From: Cereibacter sphaeroides
GTDB lineage: Bacteria > Pseudomonadota > Alphaproteobacteria > Rhodobacterales > Rhodobacteraceae
Assembly: GCA_003243455.1 (NCBI GenBank)
Contig: QFQS01000001.1
Span: 930,001-994,000 of the forward strand
Direction: 5' to 3'
Length of the DNA: 64,000 bases
The notes beneath the pieces were generated by a model. That model searched no databases, was not told the DNA's origin, and worked only from the letters and a program-made list of their open reading frames with translations. The position numbers and the translations under genes were made by a program. Positions 43,986 to 54,826 of this stretch are shown here, piece by piece (positions within the stretch are counted from its first letter, which is position 1; every line of letters starts with the position of its first letter).

Positions 43986-45026
43986 ATGACCAGCCTGACC
44001 ATCCGCCGCCCCGACGACTTTCACCTGCATCTGCGCGACGGCGAGATGCTGAAGGCCGTGCTGCCGGAAAGCGCCCGCCATTTCGCCCGCGCCATTGTCA
44101 TGCCAAACCTCGTGCCGCCCGTCGTCACGGCGGCGGACGCGCTCTCCTATCGCGACCGCATCCTCGCGGCCCTGCCCAAGGGTGCCGATTTCCGCCCGCT
44201 GATGACGCTGTATCTGACCGAGACGACCGATGCGGCGGATGTGGCCAAAGCCCATGCAAGCGCGCTGATCTCTGCCGTCAAGCTCTACCCCGCCGGGGCC
44301 ACAACCAACTCTCACGCCGGGGTGCGCGATCTGGGCCGCGTCGCAGGTGTTCTGGAAAAGATGGCCGAGATCGGCCTGCCTCTGTGCGTCCATGGCGAGA
44401 CGACCGATCCGGCCGTCGACATCTTCGACCGCGAGGCGGTGTTCATCGACAAGGTGCTGGATCCCCTTCGTCGTGCCAACCCCGGCCTGCGCGTGGTCAT
44501 GGAACATATCACCACCGAAGAGGGCGTGGCTTACGCCCGCTCGGGTGGCGACGATCTGGCCGCGACGATCACGACCCATCATCTGGTGATCAACCGAAAC
44601 CACATCCTCGTCGGCGGCATCCGACCGCATTACTACTGCCTGCCGGTTGCCAAGCGCGAAAAACACCGTCTCGCGCTTCGCGCCGCCGCGACGGGCGGAG
44701 AGGCGCGGTTTTTCCTTGGGACAGACAGCGCCCCCCATACCGACGCACTGAAGGAACACGCCTGCGGCTGCGCCGGTTGCTTCACGGCAACCAACACCAT
44801 GCCGATCCTGGCCGAAGTGTTCGAACAGGATGGCGCGCTGGACCGTCTTGAAGGTTTCACCAGCCTGCATGGCGCGGCCTTTTACGGTCTGCCGACGAAC
44901 GAGGCACGCATCACGCTCATCAAGGCTGCCGCGCCGGTTGAATTTCCCGCCAGGATCGACACCGGCGTTGGTTCGGTTACCGTTTTCGACCCCGGCTTCC
45001 CCGTTCACTGGCAGGTGCAAGGCTAG
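43986..45026 (+). CDS. pyrC: Dihydroorotase
   Basis: A 346-residue type II dihydroorotase that closes carbamoyl aspartate to dihydroorotate. The zinc histidines are in DFHLHLRDG and the carboxylated Lys is in SAVKLYPAGATTNS near residue 98. GTDSAPH carries the catalytic Asp. ATG 43986 was chosen because it begins the TSLTIRRPDDFHLHLRDG strand; a longer frame from 43800 adds 62 unrelated residues. It precedes pyrE by 67 bases, making a short pyrimidine operon. Confidence 0.95.
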   Translation: MTSLTIRRPDDFHLHLRDGEMLKAVLPESARHFARAIVMPNLVPPVVTAADALSYRDRILAALPKGADFRPLMTLYLTETTDAADVAKAHASALISAVKLYPAGATTNSHAGVRDLGRVAGVLEKMAEIGLPLCVHGETTDPAVDIFDREAVFIDKVLDPLRRANPGLRVVMEHITTEEGVAYARSGGDDLAATITTHHLVINRNHILVGGIRPHYYCLPVAKREKHRLALRAAATGGEARFFLGTDSAPHTDALKEHACGCAGCFTATNTMPILAEVFEQDGALDRLEGFTSLHGAAFYGLPTNEARITLIKAAAPVEFPARIDTGVGSVTVFDPGFPVHWQVQG

Positions 45027-45030
45027 GCGA

Positions 45031-45058
45031 CGCCCCCGGCGAGGATATTTTCGCAAAG
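45031..45058. repeat. Copy of the AAATATCCTC intergenic motif, reverse orientation
   Basis: CGCCCCCGGCGAGGATATTTTC lies between pyrC and pyrE; its reverse complement carries the AAAATATCCTC core seen elsewhere. It and the copy at 47538 share an extended flank (CATCTTTGC and AAAATATCCTCGCCG). Confidence 0.55.
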
Positions 45059-45093
45059 ATGAAAGCCCGATACAGCACAAGGACCGCAGGCGC

Positions 45094-45774
45094 ATGATCC
45101 CTTCCTCCTTCCCGCCCAAAGAAGAAATCGCCCGCCTGTCGGCCCGGATGCTGCTGGAGATCGGGGCGGTTCACTTCAATGCCCAGACACCGTTCACGCT
45201 GGCATCGGGCTTGCCCTCGCCGACCTATATCGACTGTCGTAAGCTGATCAGCTTTCCGCGAATCCGCTCAACTCTCATGGACTTCATGACGGTGACCGTG
45301 ATGCGCGACGCAGGGTTCGAGGCTTTCGACAATATTGCAGGGGGCGAGACAGCCGGCATCCCCTTCGCCGCGCTGGTGGCCGAACGGATGGCGCTGCCGA
45401 TGACTTATGTGCGCAAGAAGCCAAAGGGCTATGGCCGCAACGCCCGCATCGAGGGTGTTATGACCGAGGGGCAGCGCGTCCTTCTTGTCGAGGATTTGAC
45501 AACGGATGGCGGCTCCAAACTTTCCTTTGTGGACGCAATCCGGGAAACTGGCGCAACCTGCGCACATACCGCAGTCATCTTCTACTACGGCATCTTCCCC
45601 GAAACGACGCAGCGCTTGGCCGATCATGGCGTCCGCCTTCACCATCTTTGCACCTGGTGGGACGTTCTGGCCGAGGCGCGCGCGAGCGGCGCTTTCGATA
45701 CATCGACCCTGACTGAGGTAGAAGCTTTTCTGAGCGATCCGCGTGCCTGGCAGGCGGCGCGAACCAAGGCATGA
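45094..45774 (+). CDS. pyrE: Orotate phosphoribosyltransferase
   Basis: A 226-residue enzyme that joins PRPP to orotate to form OMP. The PRPP motif VLLVEDLTTDGGSK, the sugar loop and the flexible loop near RKKPKGYGRNARIEG are in place. ATG 45094 gives the usual N-terminus. It follows pyrC and is the last gene of the small operon. Confidence 0.95.
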   Translation: MIPSSFPPKEEIARLSARMLLEIGAVHFNAQTPFTLASGLPSPTYIDCRKLISFPRIRSTLMDFMTVTVMRDAGFEAFDNIAGGETAGIPFAALVAERMALPMTYVRKKPKGYGRNARIEGVMTEGQRVLLVEDLTTDGGSKLSFVDAIRETGATCAHTAVIFYYGIFPETTQRLADHGVRLHHLCTWWDVLAEARASGAFDTSTLTEVEAFLSDPRAWQAARTKA

Positions 45775-46029
45775 ATCCGCCACTTCGCGGCGGCAGAAAA
45801 TCTGTGGACGGCTGTAGATAACCGGCTCGATTCGCCCGCTTCGCTTGTGGGGCGCGCGACCGGCCCACCGACATCTGGTAGCGCGCAGCCAGTTTTCCGT
45901 CTATCATCAGGTCTCGGGGCGGCTTACCCACAGCCTTATCAGAGGTTGCAAAACGGTGCCTGAACGCGCATCACACGAGACTTCGAGCCGGGCACCAACC
46001 CGGCCGACGGAAGAGCGGGGGCAGCAGAC

Positions 46030-47523
<1,494 letters not shown>

Positions 47524-47535
47524 CCATTCATCTTT

Positions 47536-47558
47536 GCTGAAAATATCCTCGCCGCAGG
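47536..47558. repeat. Copy of the AAATATCCTC intergenic motif
   Basis: TTGCTGAAAATATCCTCGCC lies 12 bases after the dnaB stop, in plus orientation. See the finding on this family. Confidence 0.5.
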
Positions 47559-47688
47559 CACCTTTCCGCGCCGCAAACCTTGACCCACCACCCTGCGGCA
47601 GCGCCCTTCGCGGGGCTCGATGCCAACGACGGCGGCCCTTCCACCATTTTCCCTTGACCCCGCGCGCTCGCCTGTCAAAACCCCTGCC

Positions 47689-48738
47689 ATGGCCACCGCG
47701 ACCCTATCCATCGACCTAGACGCAATCGCCGCCAACTGGCGTGCGCTGGACCGCCTTACGGACCCGACGACGCAGACCGCCGCCGTGGTCAAGGCCGACG
47801 CCTACGGGCTTGGCATGCCGCGCGTGGCCCGCGCGCTGGCCATGGCGGGGGCCAGACGCTTCTTCGTCGCCGTGGCGGAAGAGGGCGCAACGCTGCGGCA
47901 AACGCTGGGGCCGGGGCCGCAGATTTGCGTGCTGACAGGCCACATGGCGGGCGACACCGAGATGGTGCAGGACCTCGATCTGACGCCCATCCTGAATTCC
48001 ATCGAACAAACCACCCGCCATCTGGACGCGCTGCCCGGCCACCCCTTCGGCGTGCATCTGGACACTGGCCTTCACCGCCTGGGGATGGAACCGGGTGAAT
48101 GGCAGGCGGTGGCCCCGATACTGCTGGAGGCCGGACCCGAACTGATCATGAGCCATCTGGCCTGCGCCGATGAGCCTGATCACGAGATGAACGCGGCGCA
48201 ACTGGCCGAGTTTCATGCGCTGACCGATGGCACCGGCGTGCCGCGTTCGCTGTCGGCGACGGGGGGCATCCTGCTTGGCCCTGACTATCACTTCGACCTG
48301 ACCCGCCCCGGTATCGGCCTTTACGGCGCCAACCCGTTCGAGGCGGCAAGCCGCGCCGTAGCGCTCGCCCTGCCGGTCATCCAGATCCGTGACGTCGCAC
48401 CGGGCGGAACCGTTGGCTATGGCGCCTCCTGGACCGCCGAGACACCTGCCCGGGTCGCGACGGTCAACGCGGGTTATGCCGACGGACTGTTGCGCAGCCT
48501 GTCGAACACGGCTGTGCTGTGGCACGGCGATATCCCCTGCCCTCTTGTCGGCCGCGTTTCGATGGACCTGATCACCGTCGACGTCAGCCATCTGGACGAA
48601 AACCCCGTGACGCTTGACATCATCGGCCCCCACCAGACGGTGGACGATCTTGCCGACACCGCCGGCACGATCGGATACGAGGTTCTGACCAGCCTGTCCT
48701 CGCGCTATCTGCGACGCTACATCGGAACCGGCGCATGA
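47689..48738 (+). CDS. alr: Alanine racemase
   Basis: A 349-residue PLP enzyme that makes D-alanine for peptidoglycan. The PLP Lys lies in AVVKADAYGLG near residue 42, and the catalytic Tyr is in VGYGASWTA. The C-terminal RVSMDLITVDV block is present. ATG 47689 was chosen because 23 upstream residues in this frame have no family match. It overlaps the next gene by four bases. Confidence 0.95.
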   Translation: MATATLSIDLDAIAANWRALDRLTDPTTQTAAVVKADAYGLGMPRVARALAMAGARRFFVAVAEEGATLRQTLGPGPQICVLTGHMAGDTEMVQDLDLTPILNSIEQTTRHLDALPGHPFGVHLDTGLHRLGMEPGEWQAVAPILLEAGPELIMSHLACADEPDHEMNAAQLAEFHALTDGTGVPRSLSATGGILLGPDYHFDLTRPGIGLYGANPFEAASRAVALALPVIQIRDVAPGGTVGYGASWTAETPARVATVNAGYADGLLRSLSNTAVLWHGDIPCPLVGRVSMDLITVDVSHLDENPVTLDIIGPHQTVDDLADTAGTIGYEVLTSLSSRYLRRYIGTGA

Positions 48739-49517
48739 CCCTTCTCAGCCCCGTCGCCCATATCGGCCGAACCACGCTGGCCGCGCTGGCCTCGATCGGC
48801 CGTATCGCCATCTTTGCCCTGCAGGTCGTCGCAAGCCTGCTGCGCCCACCGTTCTACATCCGCGAATTCGGGCAGCAGGTCATGCAGATCGGCTGGTTCA
48901 GCCTTCCGGTCGTGGGCCTGACCGCCGTCTTTACCGGCGGCGCGCTGGCGCTGCAGATCTATTCCGGCGGCGCACGCTTTAATGCCGAGGCTGTGGTGCC
49001 GAACATCGTCGCAATCGGCATGGTGCGCGAACTTGGCCCCGTTCTGGGCGGCCTGATGGTCGCCGCCCGCGTCGCATCTTCCATCGCGGCCGAAATCGGC
49101 ACCATGAAGGTGACCGAGCAGATCGACGCGCTGGTCACGCTATCGACCAATCCGATCAAATATCTCGCCGCGCCGCGGGTTCTGGCCGCGACGTTGACCA
49201 TGCCCGTGCTGGTCGCGGTCGGCGACGCCATCGGCATCGCGGGCGGCTGGATTGTCAGCACCAGCAGGCTGGACTTCAACTCGGCCAACTACCTGCACAG
49301 CACGATCAACTTCCTGCAGCCCTGGGATGTGACCTCGGGTCTGATCAAGGGCGCGGTCTTCGGTTTCATCGTCGCCGTCATGGGCTGCTATCACGGTATG
49401 AACTCGGGCCGTGGCGCGCAAGGCGTGGGCGAGGCCACCAAATCGGCCGTCGTCGCCGCTTCGGTGCTGATCCTGGCTGCGAACTACCTGCTGACGGAGG
49501 TTTTCTTCTCGGCATGA
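48735..49517 (+). CDS. mlaE: MlaE-type ABC transporter permease
   Basis: A 260-residue permease of the Mla/Ttg2B family: GWFSLPVVGLTAVFTGGALALQIYSGG, VRELGPVLGGLMVAARVASSIAAEIGTM and a C-terminal YLLTEVFF segment. It is part of a system that moves phospholipids between the outer and inner membranes. It overlaps alr and the ATPase (ATGA each). No MlaD gene, which normally follows, is visible in the operon. Confidence 0.92.
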   Translation: MTLLSPVAHIGRTTLAALASIGRIAIFALQVVASLLRPPFYIREFGQQVMQIGWFSLPVVGLTAVFTGGALALQIYSGGARFNAEAVVPNIVAIGMVRELGPVLGGLMVAARVASSIAAEIGTMKVTEQIDALVTLSTNPIKYLAAPRVLAATLTMPVLVAVGDAIGIAGGWIVSTSRLDFNSANYLHSTINFLQPWDVTSGLIKGAVFGFIVAVMGCYHGMNSGRGAQGVGEATKSAVVAASVLILAANYLLTEVFFSA

Positions 49518-50260
49518 TCGAGCTTCGCGACGTCCACAAGCGCTTTGGCGAAAACCGGGTATTGCGCGGGGTGAACCTGACCATTCCCTCTGGGCAAAGC
49601 ATGGTCATCATCGGCGGCTCGGGCACCGGCAAGTCGGTGCTGCTGAAATGCGTCCTAGGCCTTGTCCATCCCGATTCCGGCACCATCACGCTGGACGGTC
49701 AGGACGTGGAGAAGGCCGAGCGTGACGCCTTCCTTGCCCGCTTTGGCATGCTGTTCCAGGGCGGCGCGTTGTTCGACTCGCTGCGGGTCTGGGAAAACGT
49801 CGCCTTCCGCCTGATGCGCGGCGCGCTGAAACGGCCAAAGGCCGAAGCGCGCGAGATCGCGCTGGAGAAACTGCGCCGCGTCGGCCTGACGCCAGCTGTA
49901 GCCGATCTGTTCCCGGCAGAACTGTCTGGCGGCATGCAGAAACGCGTGGGCCTGGCCCGCGCCATCGCCGCCGAGCCTCAGATCATCTTCTTCGATGAAC
50001 CCACCACCGGCCTCGACCCGATCATGGCCGGCGTCATCAACGACCTAATTCGCGAAATTGTGACCGAGATGGGAGTGACCGCGATGACCATCACCCATGA
50101 CATGTCCTCGGTCCGCGCCATAGCAGACAAGGTCGCGATGCTGCATGGGGGCGTGATCCAATGGACCGGTCCAGTGGCCGAAATGGATGCAACTACAGAT
50201 CCTTACGTCCAACAATTCATCAACGGCCGCGCGAATGGGCCGATTGCTGCCATTCGATAG
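49514..50260 (+). CDS. mlaF: MlaF-type ABC transporter ATPase
   Basis: A 248-residue ATPase with Walker A GGSGTGKSV, signature LSGGMQKRV, Walker B IIFFDEPTTGLDP and switch H in TITHDM. It pairs with the MlaE permease. Its end is followed by a gap with a promoter for the next small gene, so mlaD may lie elsewhere. Confidence 0.93.
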   Translation: MIELRDVHKRFGENRVLRGVNLTIPSGQSMVIIGGSGTGKSVLLKCVLGLVHPDSGTITLDGQDVEKAERDAFLARFGMLFQGGALFDSLRVWENVAFRLMRGALKRPKAEAREIALEKLRRVGLTPAVADLFPAELSGGMQKRVGLARAIAAEPQIIFFDEPTTGLDPIMAGVINDLIREIVTEMGVTAMTITHDMSSVRAIADKVAMLHGGVIQWTGPVAEMDATTDPYVQQFINGRANGPIAAIR

Positions 50261-50291
50261 GCGTCAAAGAGGCTTTCTGCACCGCAGCACT

Positions 50292-50320
50292 TTGACAGAC
50301 TCGGCAATTCGCGCTAAGTT
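50292..50320 (+). promoter_or_regulatory. Candidate promoter upstream of the small membrane-protein gene
   Basis: TTGACA (50292-50297), a 17-base spacer and TAAGTT (50315-50320) form a good housekeeping-type promoter. It lies 55 bases before the start at 50376 and could drive the 50376-52595 genes, independent of mlaEF. Confidence 0.6.
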
Positions 50321-50375
50321 TAAACAATCATAGATAGAAAACCTGATCGGTGACGATTCAGGAATTGGAGGACAC

Positions 50376-50726
50376 ATGATCCAGATCATGGGCGTCATTC
50401 TGGAATCGTCGGTTCTGGTGTTTTTCCTGTGCATCCCGCCACTTGTCCTGCTGATGATGCTTTCGCGCCGCTACAATTGGACGCTTTCCTCTGACAAGCG
50501 GCTTTTGCGCTATGGCATGTATGCCAGTGGTGCCGCGATTTTCTTCAACCTTTGCGTGTCGCTTTTTGCCGCCCCAAGGTTTCAGGTCGAGGCGATAAGC
50601 GACGGGATCGACACCCTGACTCTGATGGCGATCATCCTCGCCTGGGCCAGCATCTGGGGCGCGCTCGCGCTTGCCTTCCTGGCGCCACGCCGCCGCTACA
50701 AACTGGCCGCCAGCCGCGCCGCGTGA
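50376..50726 (+). CDS. Small membrane protein of unknown function
   Basis: A 116-residue protein with about three hydrophobic segments (VILESSVLVFFLCIPPLVLLMML, GMYASGAAIFFNLCVSLFA, LMAIILAWASIWGALALAFL). A GGAGG lies before the start. No family could be named. It precedes a PqiA-like gene. Confidence 0.7.
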   Translation: MIQIMGVILESSVLVFFLCIPPLVLLMMLSRRYNWTLSSDKRLLRYGMYASGAAIFFNLCVSLFAAPRFQVEAISDGIDTLTLMAIILAWASIWGALALAFLAPRRRYKLAASRAA

Positions 50727-50773
50727 CCTTCTGACGGCTATCCCCGGTCGCTTGGCCGGGTTATGTCCGGTCA

Positions 50774-51220
50774 ATGCTGCGCGCCGCTAACCTTGTCCTT
50801 CTGATCCTGTTTCCCGTTGCATGGTTCGCGCCATTGCTGCGGGCTGGCCTGCTGCCCCTGTTCGGCCTGTCTGAGATCTCGGTCATCACCGGCCTGCAAT
50901 CGCTGTGGGACAGCGACCCGCCACTGGCGCTGCTTGTAACGGTGCTGGCGATCTTCGTGCCATGGCTCAAGACCATCGGGCTGGCGCTCTTTCAATTCGG
51001 CCTGCTTTCGCCCCGCGTCCTGCCCGCCTTGCACCTGTTGGGACGGCTGGCCATGGCTGACATTTTCCTGATCGCCATCTACATCGTGGTGGTCAAAGGC
51101 GTGGGCATTGCCACAATCGTGGTCGCCTGGGGTCTTTACCTTTTTACCGGCTGTGTCCTGGCATCGTTGTGGATCGGCTGGAAAGCCACCCCACCCCACG
51201 CCTTGCCCCCCGCCCGCTGA
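50774..51220 (+). CDS. PqiA-family membrane protein
   Basis: A 148-residue protein with about four membrane segments in one PqiA-like unit (AANLVLLILFPVAWFAPLL, LALLVTVLAIFVPWLKTIGLAL, MADIFLIAIYIVVVKGVGI). PqiA members are linked to envelope lipid traffic. Normally PqiA has two units; this is a single-unit form. It ends 16 bases before radA. Confidence 0.8.
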   Translation: MLRAANLVLLILFPVAWFAPLLRAGLLPLFGLSEISVITGLQSLWDSDPPLALLVTVLAIFVPWLKTIGLALFQFGLLSPRVLPALHLLGRLAMADIFLIAIYIVVVKGVGIATIVVAWGLYLFTGCVLASLWIGWKATPPHALPPAR

Positions 51221-51236
51221 TCGGGCAACAAGGATC

Positions 51237-52595
51237 ATGGCCCGCGCATCCGCCACATTCTCCTGCACTGCCTGCGGCGCGGTCCATCGCAAATGGGCCG
51301 GGCGCTGCGACGCCTGTGGCGCCTGGAATTCCATCGTCGAGGAAGCCCCGCTGTCCGAAGCGCCGAAATCCCTTGGCGCGCGCGGCAAATCCATCCCGCT
51401 GAGCGACCTAGCGACCGAGGAAGCACCGCCACCCCGCGCCTCCACCGGCATTGCCGAACTGGACCGGGTTCTGGGTGGCGGCCTTGTGCCGGCCTCGGCG
51501 ATCCTCGTCGGTGGCGATCCCGGCATCGGAAAATCCACGCTTCTGCTGCAAGCCGCCGCCAGCTTTGCCCGCGCGGGTCACGCCTGCCTTTATATCTCGG
51601 GCGAAGAAGCCGCCGCGCAGATCCGCATGCGCGCCCAACGCCTCGGCCTTGGCGATGCGCCGGTCACGCTTGGGGCCGACACCAACCTGCGCGACATCCT
51701 GACGACGCTGGATACCCAGCGGCCCGCGCTGGCGATCATCGACTCGATCCAGACCATGTGGCTCGACTCGGTGGAAAGCGCCCCCGGTTCTGTCGCGCAG
51801 GTCCGCGCTGCGGCGCATGAACTTGTCACCTTTGCCAAGCGGCGCGGCGTTGCGATCATCCTCGTCGGCCATGTCACCAAGGACGGCCAGATCGCCGGTC
51901 CCCGCGTGGTCGAGCATATGGTCGATACCGTTCTCTATTTCGAGGGCGAGCGCGGTCACCAGTTCCGCATCCTGCGCGCCGTCAAGAACCGCTTCGGCCC
52001 ATCGGACGAAATCGGCGTGTTCGAAATGACCGGCAACGGCCTGGCCCAGGTCACGAACCCCTCGGCCCTGTTCCTGTCCGACCGCGACCGCCCCGCTCCT
52101 GGCTCGGTCGTCTTTGCGGGGATGGAGGGGACAAGGCCGCTGCTGACTGAAATCCAGGCCCTCGTCGCCCCTTCTCCTCTCGGCACGCCACGCCGCACCG
52201 TGGTGGGCGTTGACGGTGGCCGCCTGTCCACCATCCTTGCCGTTCTGGAGGCGCGCTGCGCGATTCCCTTCGCTGGCCTTGATGTCTTTCTGAACGTGGC
52301 AGGCGGCATGCGCGTGGCCGAACCTGCGGCAGATCTTGCCATCGCAGGGGCCTTGCTTTCCGCCCGCGAAGATGTGGCAATTCCGCCAGATATGGTGCTT
52401 TTCGGCGAAATCAGCCTGTCCGGCGCGCTCCGTCCGGTCGCCCAGACCGAAAATCGGTTGAAAGAGGCCGCAAAACTTGGTTTTTCACAGGCAATAGCGC
52501 CGGCCGGATCGAAAGCCGGCCCGGACGCAGGGATGCGGGTGCGACAGATGCCCGATCTCACCGCGTTCGTGGGCGAAGTATTCGGGGCAGGCTAA
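51237..52595 (+). CDS. radA: DNA repair protein RadA (Sms)
   Basis: A 452-residue RadA that helps branch migration in recombination. The N-terminal zinc finger is FSCTACGAVHRKWAGRCDACGAWN, then Walker A GGDPGIGKST, KNRFGPSDEIGVFEM (the KNRFG motif) and a Lon-like C-terminal domain. ATG 51237 was chosen because it starts right before the zinc finger. It follows the PqiA gene and precedes cvpA by 19 bases. Confidence 0.95.
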   Translation: MARASATFSCTACGAVHRKWAGRCDACGAWNSIVEEAPLSEAPKSLGARGKSIPLSDLATEEAPPPRASTGIAELDRVLGGGLVPASAILVGGDPGIGKSTLLLQAAASFARAGHACLYISGEEAAAQIRMRAQRLGLGDAPVTLGADTNLRDILTTLDTQRPALAIIDSIQTMWLDSVESAPGSVAQVRAAAHELVTFAKRRGVAIILVGHVTKDGQIAGPRVVEHMVDTVLYFEGERGHQFRILRAVKNRFGPSDEIGVFEMTGNGLAQVTNPSALFLSDRDRPAPGSVVFAGMEGTRPLLTEIQALVAPSPLGTPRRTVVGVDGGRLSTILAVLEARCAIPFAGLDVFLNVAGGMRVAEPAADLAIAGALLSAREDVAIPPDMVLFGEISLSGALRPVAQTENRLKEAAKLGFSQAIAPAGSKAGPDAGMRVRQMPDLTAFVGEVFGAG

Positions 52596-52614
52596 GGCCC
52601 TTCGGGAGCAGGAC

Positions 52615-53250
52615 ATGACAGGCTTTACCCTTATCGATGCCATCGTGGCGGCGGTCATCGTGCTGTCGGCGATCCTCGCCTACTCGCGCGGACTGGTCCG
52701 TGAAGGCATGGCGATCGTCGGGTGGGCGGGCGCCGCCGTCGTGGCCTACATCTTCGCGCCGCAGGCCGAACCGCTGGTCAAGGAACTGCCGGTCATCGGC
52801 GAATTCCTGGCCGACAGCTGCGAATTGTCGATCATCGCCGCCTTTGCCGCCGTCTTCGCCATCTGCCTCGTCATCGCATCGCTCTTCACGCCGCTTTTCT
52901 CATCGGCCGTTCAACGTTCTGTCCTGGGCGGGCTGGATCAGGGCCTTGGCTTCCTGTTCGGCGTCGTCCGGGGCATCCTGCTTGTCGCCGTGGCCTTCAT
53001 CGTCTACGACCGCGTCGTCGCCTCGGACACGATCCCGATGGTGGACAACTCGCGTTCCGCCAAGGTCTTTGCTTCCTTCCAGGATGGGCTGAACGATTCG
53101 ATCCCCGAAGATGCGCCGGGCTGGATAGTCGGTCGTTACGAACAGCTGGTCTCATCCTGCGGCGGTCCTGCGACGCCTGTCGAACCCACGACACCGCCCG
53201 CAACCGAGGCAGCACCGGCTGATAACGCCCCCGCAGAACCCGCAAACTGA
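52615..53250 (+). CDS. cvpA: CvpA-family membrane protein
   Basis: A 211-residue protein with an N-terminal block of four membrane segments (IDAIVAAVIVLSAILAYSRGL, the start of the CvpA motif) and a Pro/Thr/Ala-rich C-terminal tail (PVEPTTPPATEAAPAD). The CvpA family is linked to colicin V production, and the gene often lies with purF. The ribosome-binding site is GGGAGCAGGA. Function here is not known. Confidence 0.9.
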   Translation: MTGFTLIDAIVAAVIVLSAILAYSRGLVREGMAIVGWAGAAVVAYIFAPQAEPLVKELPVIGEFLADSCELSIIAAFAAVFAICLVIASLFTPLFSSAVQRSVLGGLDQGLGFLFGVVRGILLVAVAFIVYDRVVASDTIPMVDNSRSAKVFASFQDGLNDSIPEDAPGWIVGRYEQLVSSCGGPATPVEPTTPPATEAAPADNAPAEPAN

Positions 53251-53362
53251 TCCGCGCACAGGTTGTGTGACAGAAAGCCGACAGTGGCCCCGTGACTTGG
53301 GCACTCCGACGCATTACATGAGGGGCCAACCCAAGCCACTCGGATTCGGAGTATCCTCCCCG

Positions 53363-54826
53363 ATGCGCCAGTTCCCGTCCCATCCGTTCGACGATGACAA
53401 GCTGAAGGAAGAATGCGGGGTCTTCGGCGTGATCGGCGTCAACGACGCCGCGAACTTCGTTGCCCTCGGTCTTCACGCCCTGCAACACCGCGGCCAGGAG
53501 GCTGCGGGCATCGTCACGCACGATCCCGAAACCGGCTTCAACTCTGCCCGCCGTTTTGGCTATGTCCGCGACAACTTCACCAATGCCTCGGTGATGGACA
53601 CACTGCCCGGCTCCATCGGCATCGGCCATGTCCGCTATTCGACAGCCGGCTCCAAGGGTGCGACGGCCATCCGAGACGTGCAGCCCTTCTTCGGCGAATT
53701 CTCGATGGGCGGCGCGGCAATCGCCCACAACGGCAACCTGACCAATGCAACCCAGTTGCGGCGGGAACTGATCGAGCGTGGCTCGATCTTCCAGTCCTCG
53801 TCGGACAGCGAATGCATCATTCACCTGATGGCCCGTTCCATCCAGCGCAACATCCCCGAGCGGATGAAGGATGCGCTGCGGCGGGTCGAGGGCGCCTTCT
53901 CGGTCATCGCCATGACGCGCACCAAGCTGATCGGTGTGCGCGATGCGCTTGGCGTCCGCCCGCTCGTCCTCGGCAAGCTCGGCGAAGAGGGTTGGGTTCT
54001 GTCGTCCGAAACCTGCGGCCTCGACATCATCGGCGCCGAGTTCGTGCGGGAAATCGAACCGGGCGAGATGGTCGTGATCGAGGATGGCAAGGTCAACTCG
54101 ACGCGTCCCTTCGGCCCCGCCAAGTCGCGTTTCTGCCTGTTCGAGCATGTCTATTTCTCACGCCCCGACTCGATCCTCGGCGGTCGCTCGGTGTATGAAA
54201 CCCGTCGCCAGATCGGCGTGGAACTGGCCAGGGAAGCGCCGGTCGATGCCGATCTCGTCTGCCCGGTTCCCGACAGCGGCACACCCGCCGCCATCGGCTA
54301 CAGCCAGCAGTCGGGCATCCCCTATGCGATGGGCATCATCCGCAACCAGTATATGGGCCGGACCTTCATCGAGCCGACCGAGCACATCCGCAACATGGGC
54401 GTGCGGCTGAAGCTCAACGTCAACCGCGCGCTGGTCAAGGGCAAGCGGGTGATCCTGGTCGACGACTCGGTTGTGCGCGGCACCACCAGCCGCAAGATCA
54501 AGGACATGATCCTTGAGGCCGGGGCGGCAGAGGTCCACTTTCGCATCGCATCGCCGCCCACCGCCTGGCCGTGCTTCTACGGCGTCGATACGCCCGAGCG
54601 TTCCAAGCTGCTGGCGGCGAATATGTCCGAGGATGAGATGCGCGACTGGATCGGCGTCGACTCGCTCCGCTTCATCTCGCTCGACGGCCTCTACCGTGCG
54701 GCGGGCGAGGCGAAGGGCCGCGACAACGACAGCCCGCAGTATTGCGACGCCTGCTTCTCGGGCCAGTATCCCGTCGCCCCCTCGGACATGATCGAGCAGG
54801 GCTTCGAGATGAAGGCGGCGGAGTGA
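53363..54826 (+). CDS. purF: Amidophosphoribosyltransferase
   Basis: A 487-residue PurF that makes 5-phosphoribosylamine, the first step of purine synthesis. The glutaminase part starts KEECGVFGVIGV; its Cys is likely to be exposed by propeptide removal as in Bacillus PurF. The PRPP part has VILVDDSVVRGTTSRK. ATG 53363 was chosen as it gives the common MRQFPSHPFDDDKL start; an ATG at 53267 would add 32 residues without match. Its stop overlaps the next GTG. Confidence 0.95.
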   Translation: MRQFPSHPFDDDKLKEECGVFGVIGVNDAANFVALGLHALQHRGQEAAGIVTHDPETGFNSARRFGYVRDNFTNASVMDTLPGSIGIGHVRYSTAGSKGATAIRDVQPFFGEFSMGGAAIAHNGNLTNATQLRRELIERGSIFQSSSDSECIIHLMARSIQRNIPERMKDALRRVEGAFSVIAMTRTKLIGVRDALGVRPLVLGKLGEEGWVLSSETCGLDIIGAEFVREIEPGEMVVIEDGKVNSTRPFGPAKSRFCLFEHVYFSRPDSILGGRSVYETRRQIGVELAREAPVDADLVCPVPDSGTPAAIGYSQQSGIPYAMGIIRNQYMGRTFIEPTEHIRNMGVRLKLNVNRALVKGKRVILVDDSVVRGTTSRKIKDMILEAGAAEVHFRIASPPTAWPCFYGVDTPERSKLLAANMSEDEMRDWIGVDSLRFISLDGLYRAAGEAKGRDNDSPQYCDACFSGQYPVAPSDMIEQGFEMKAAE

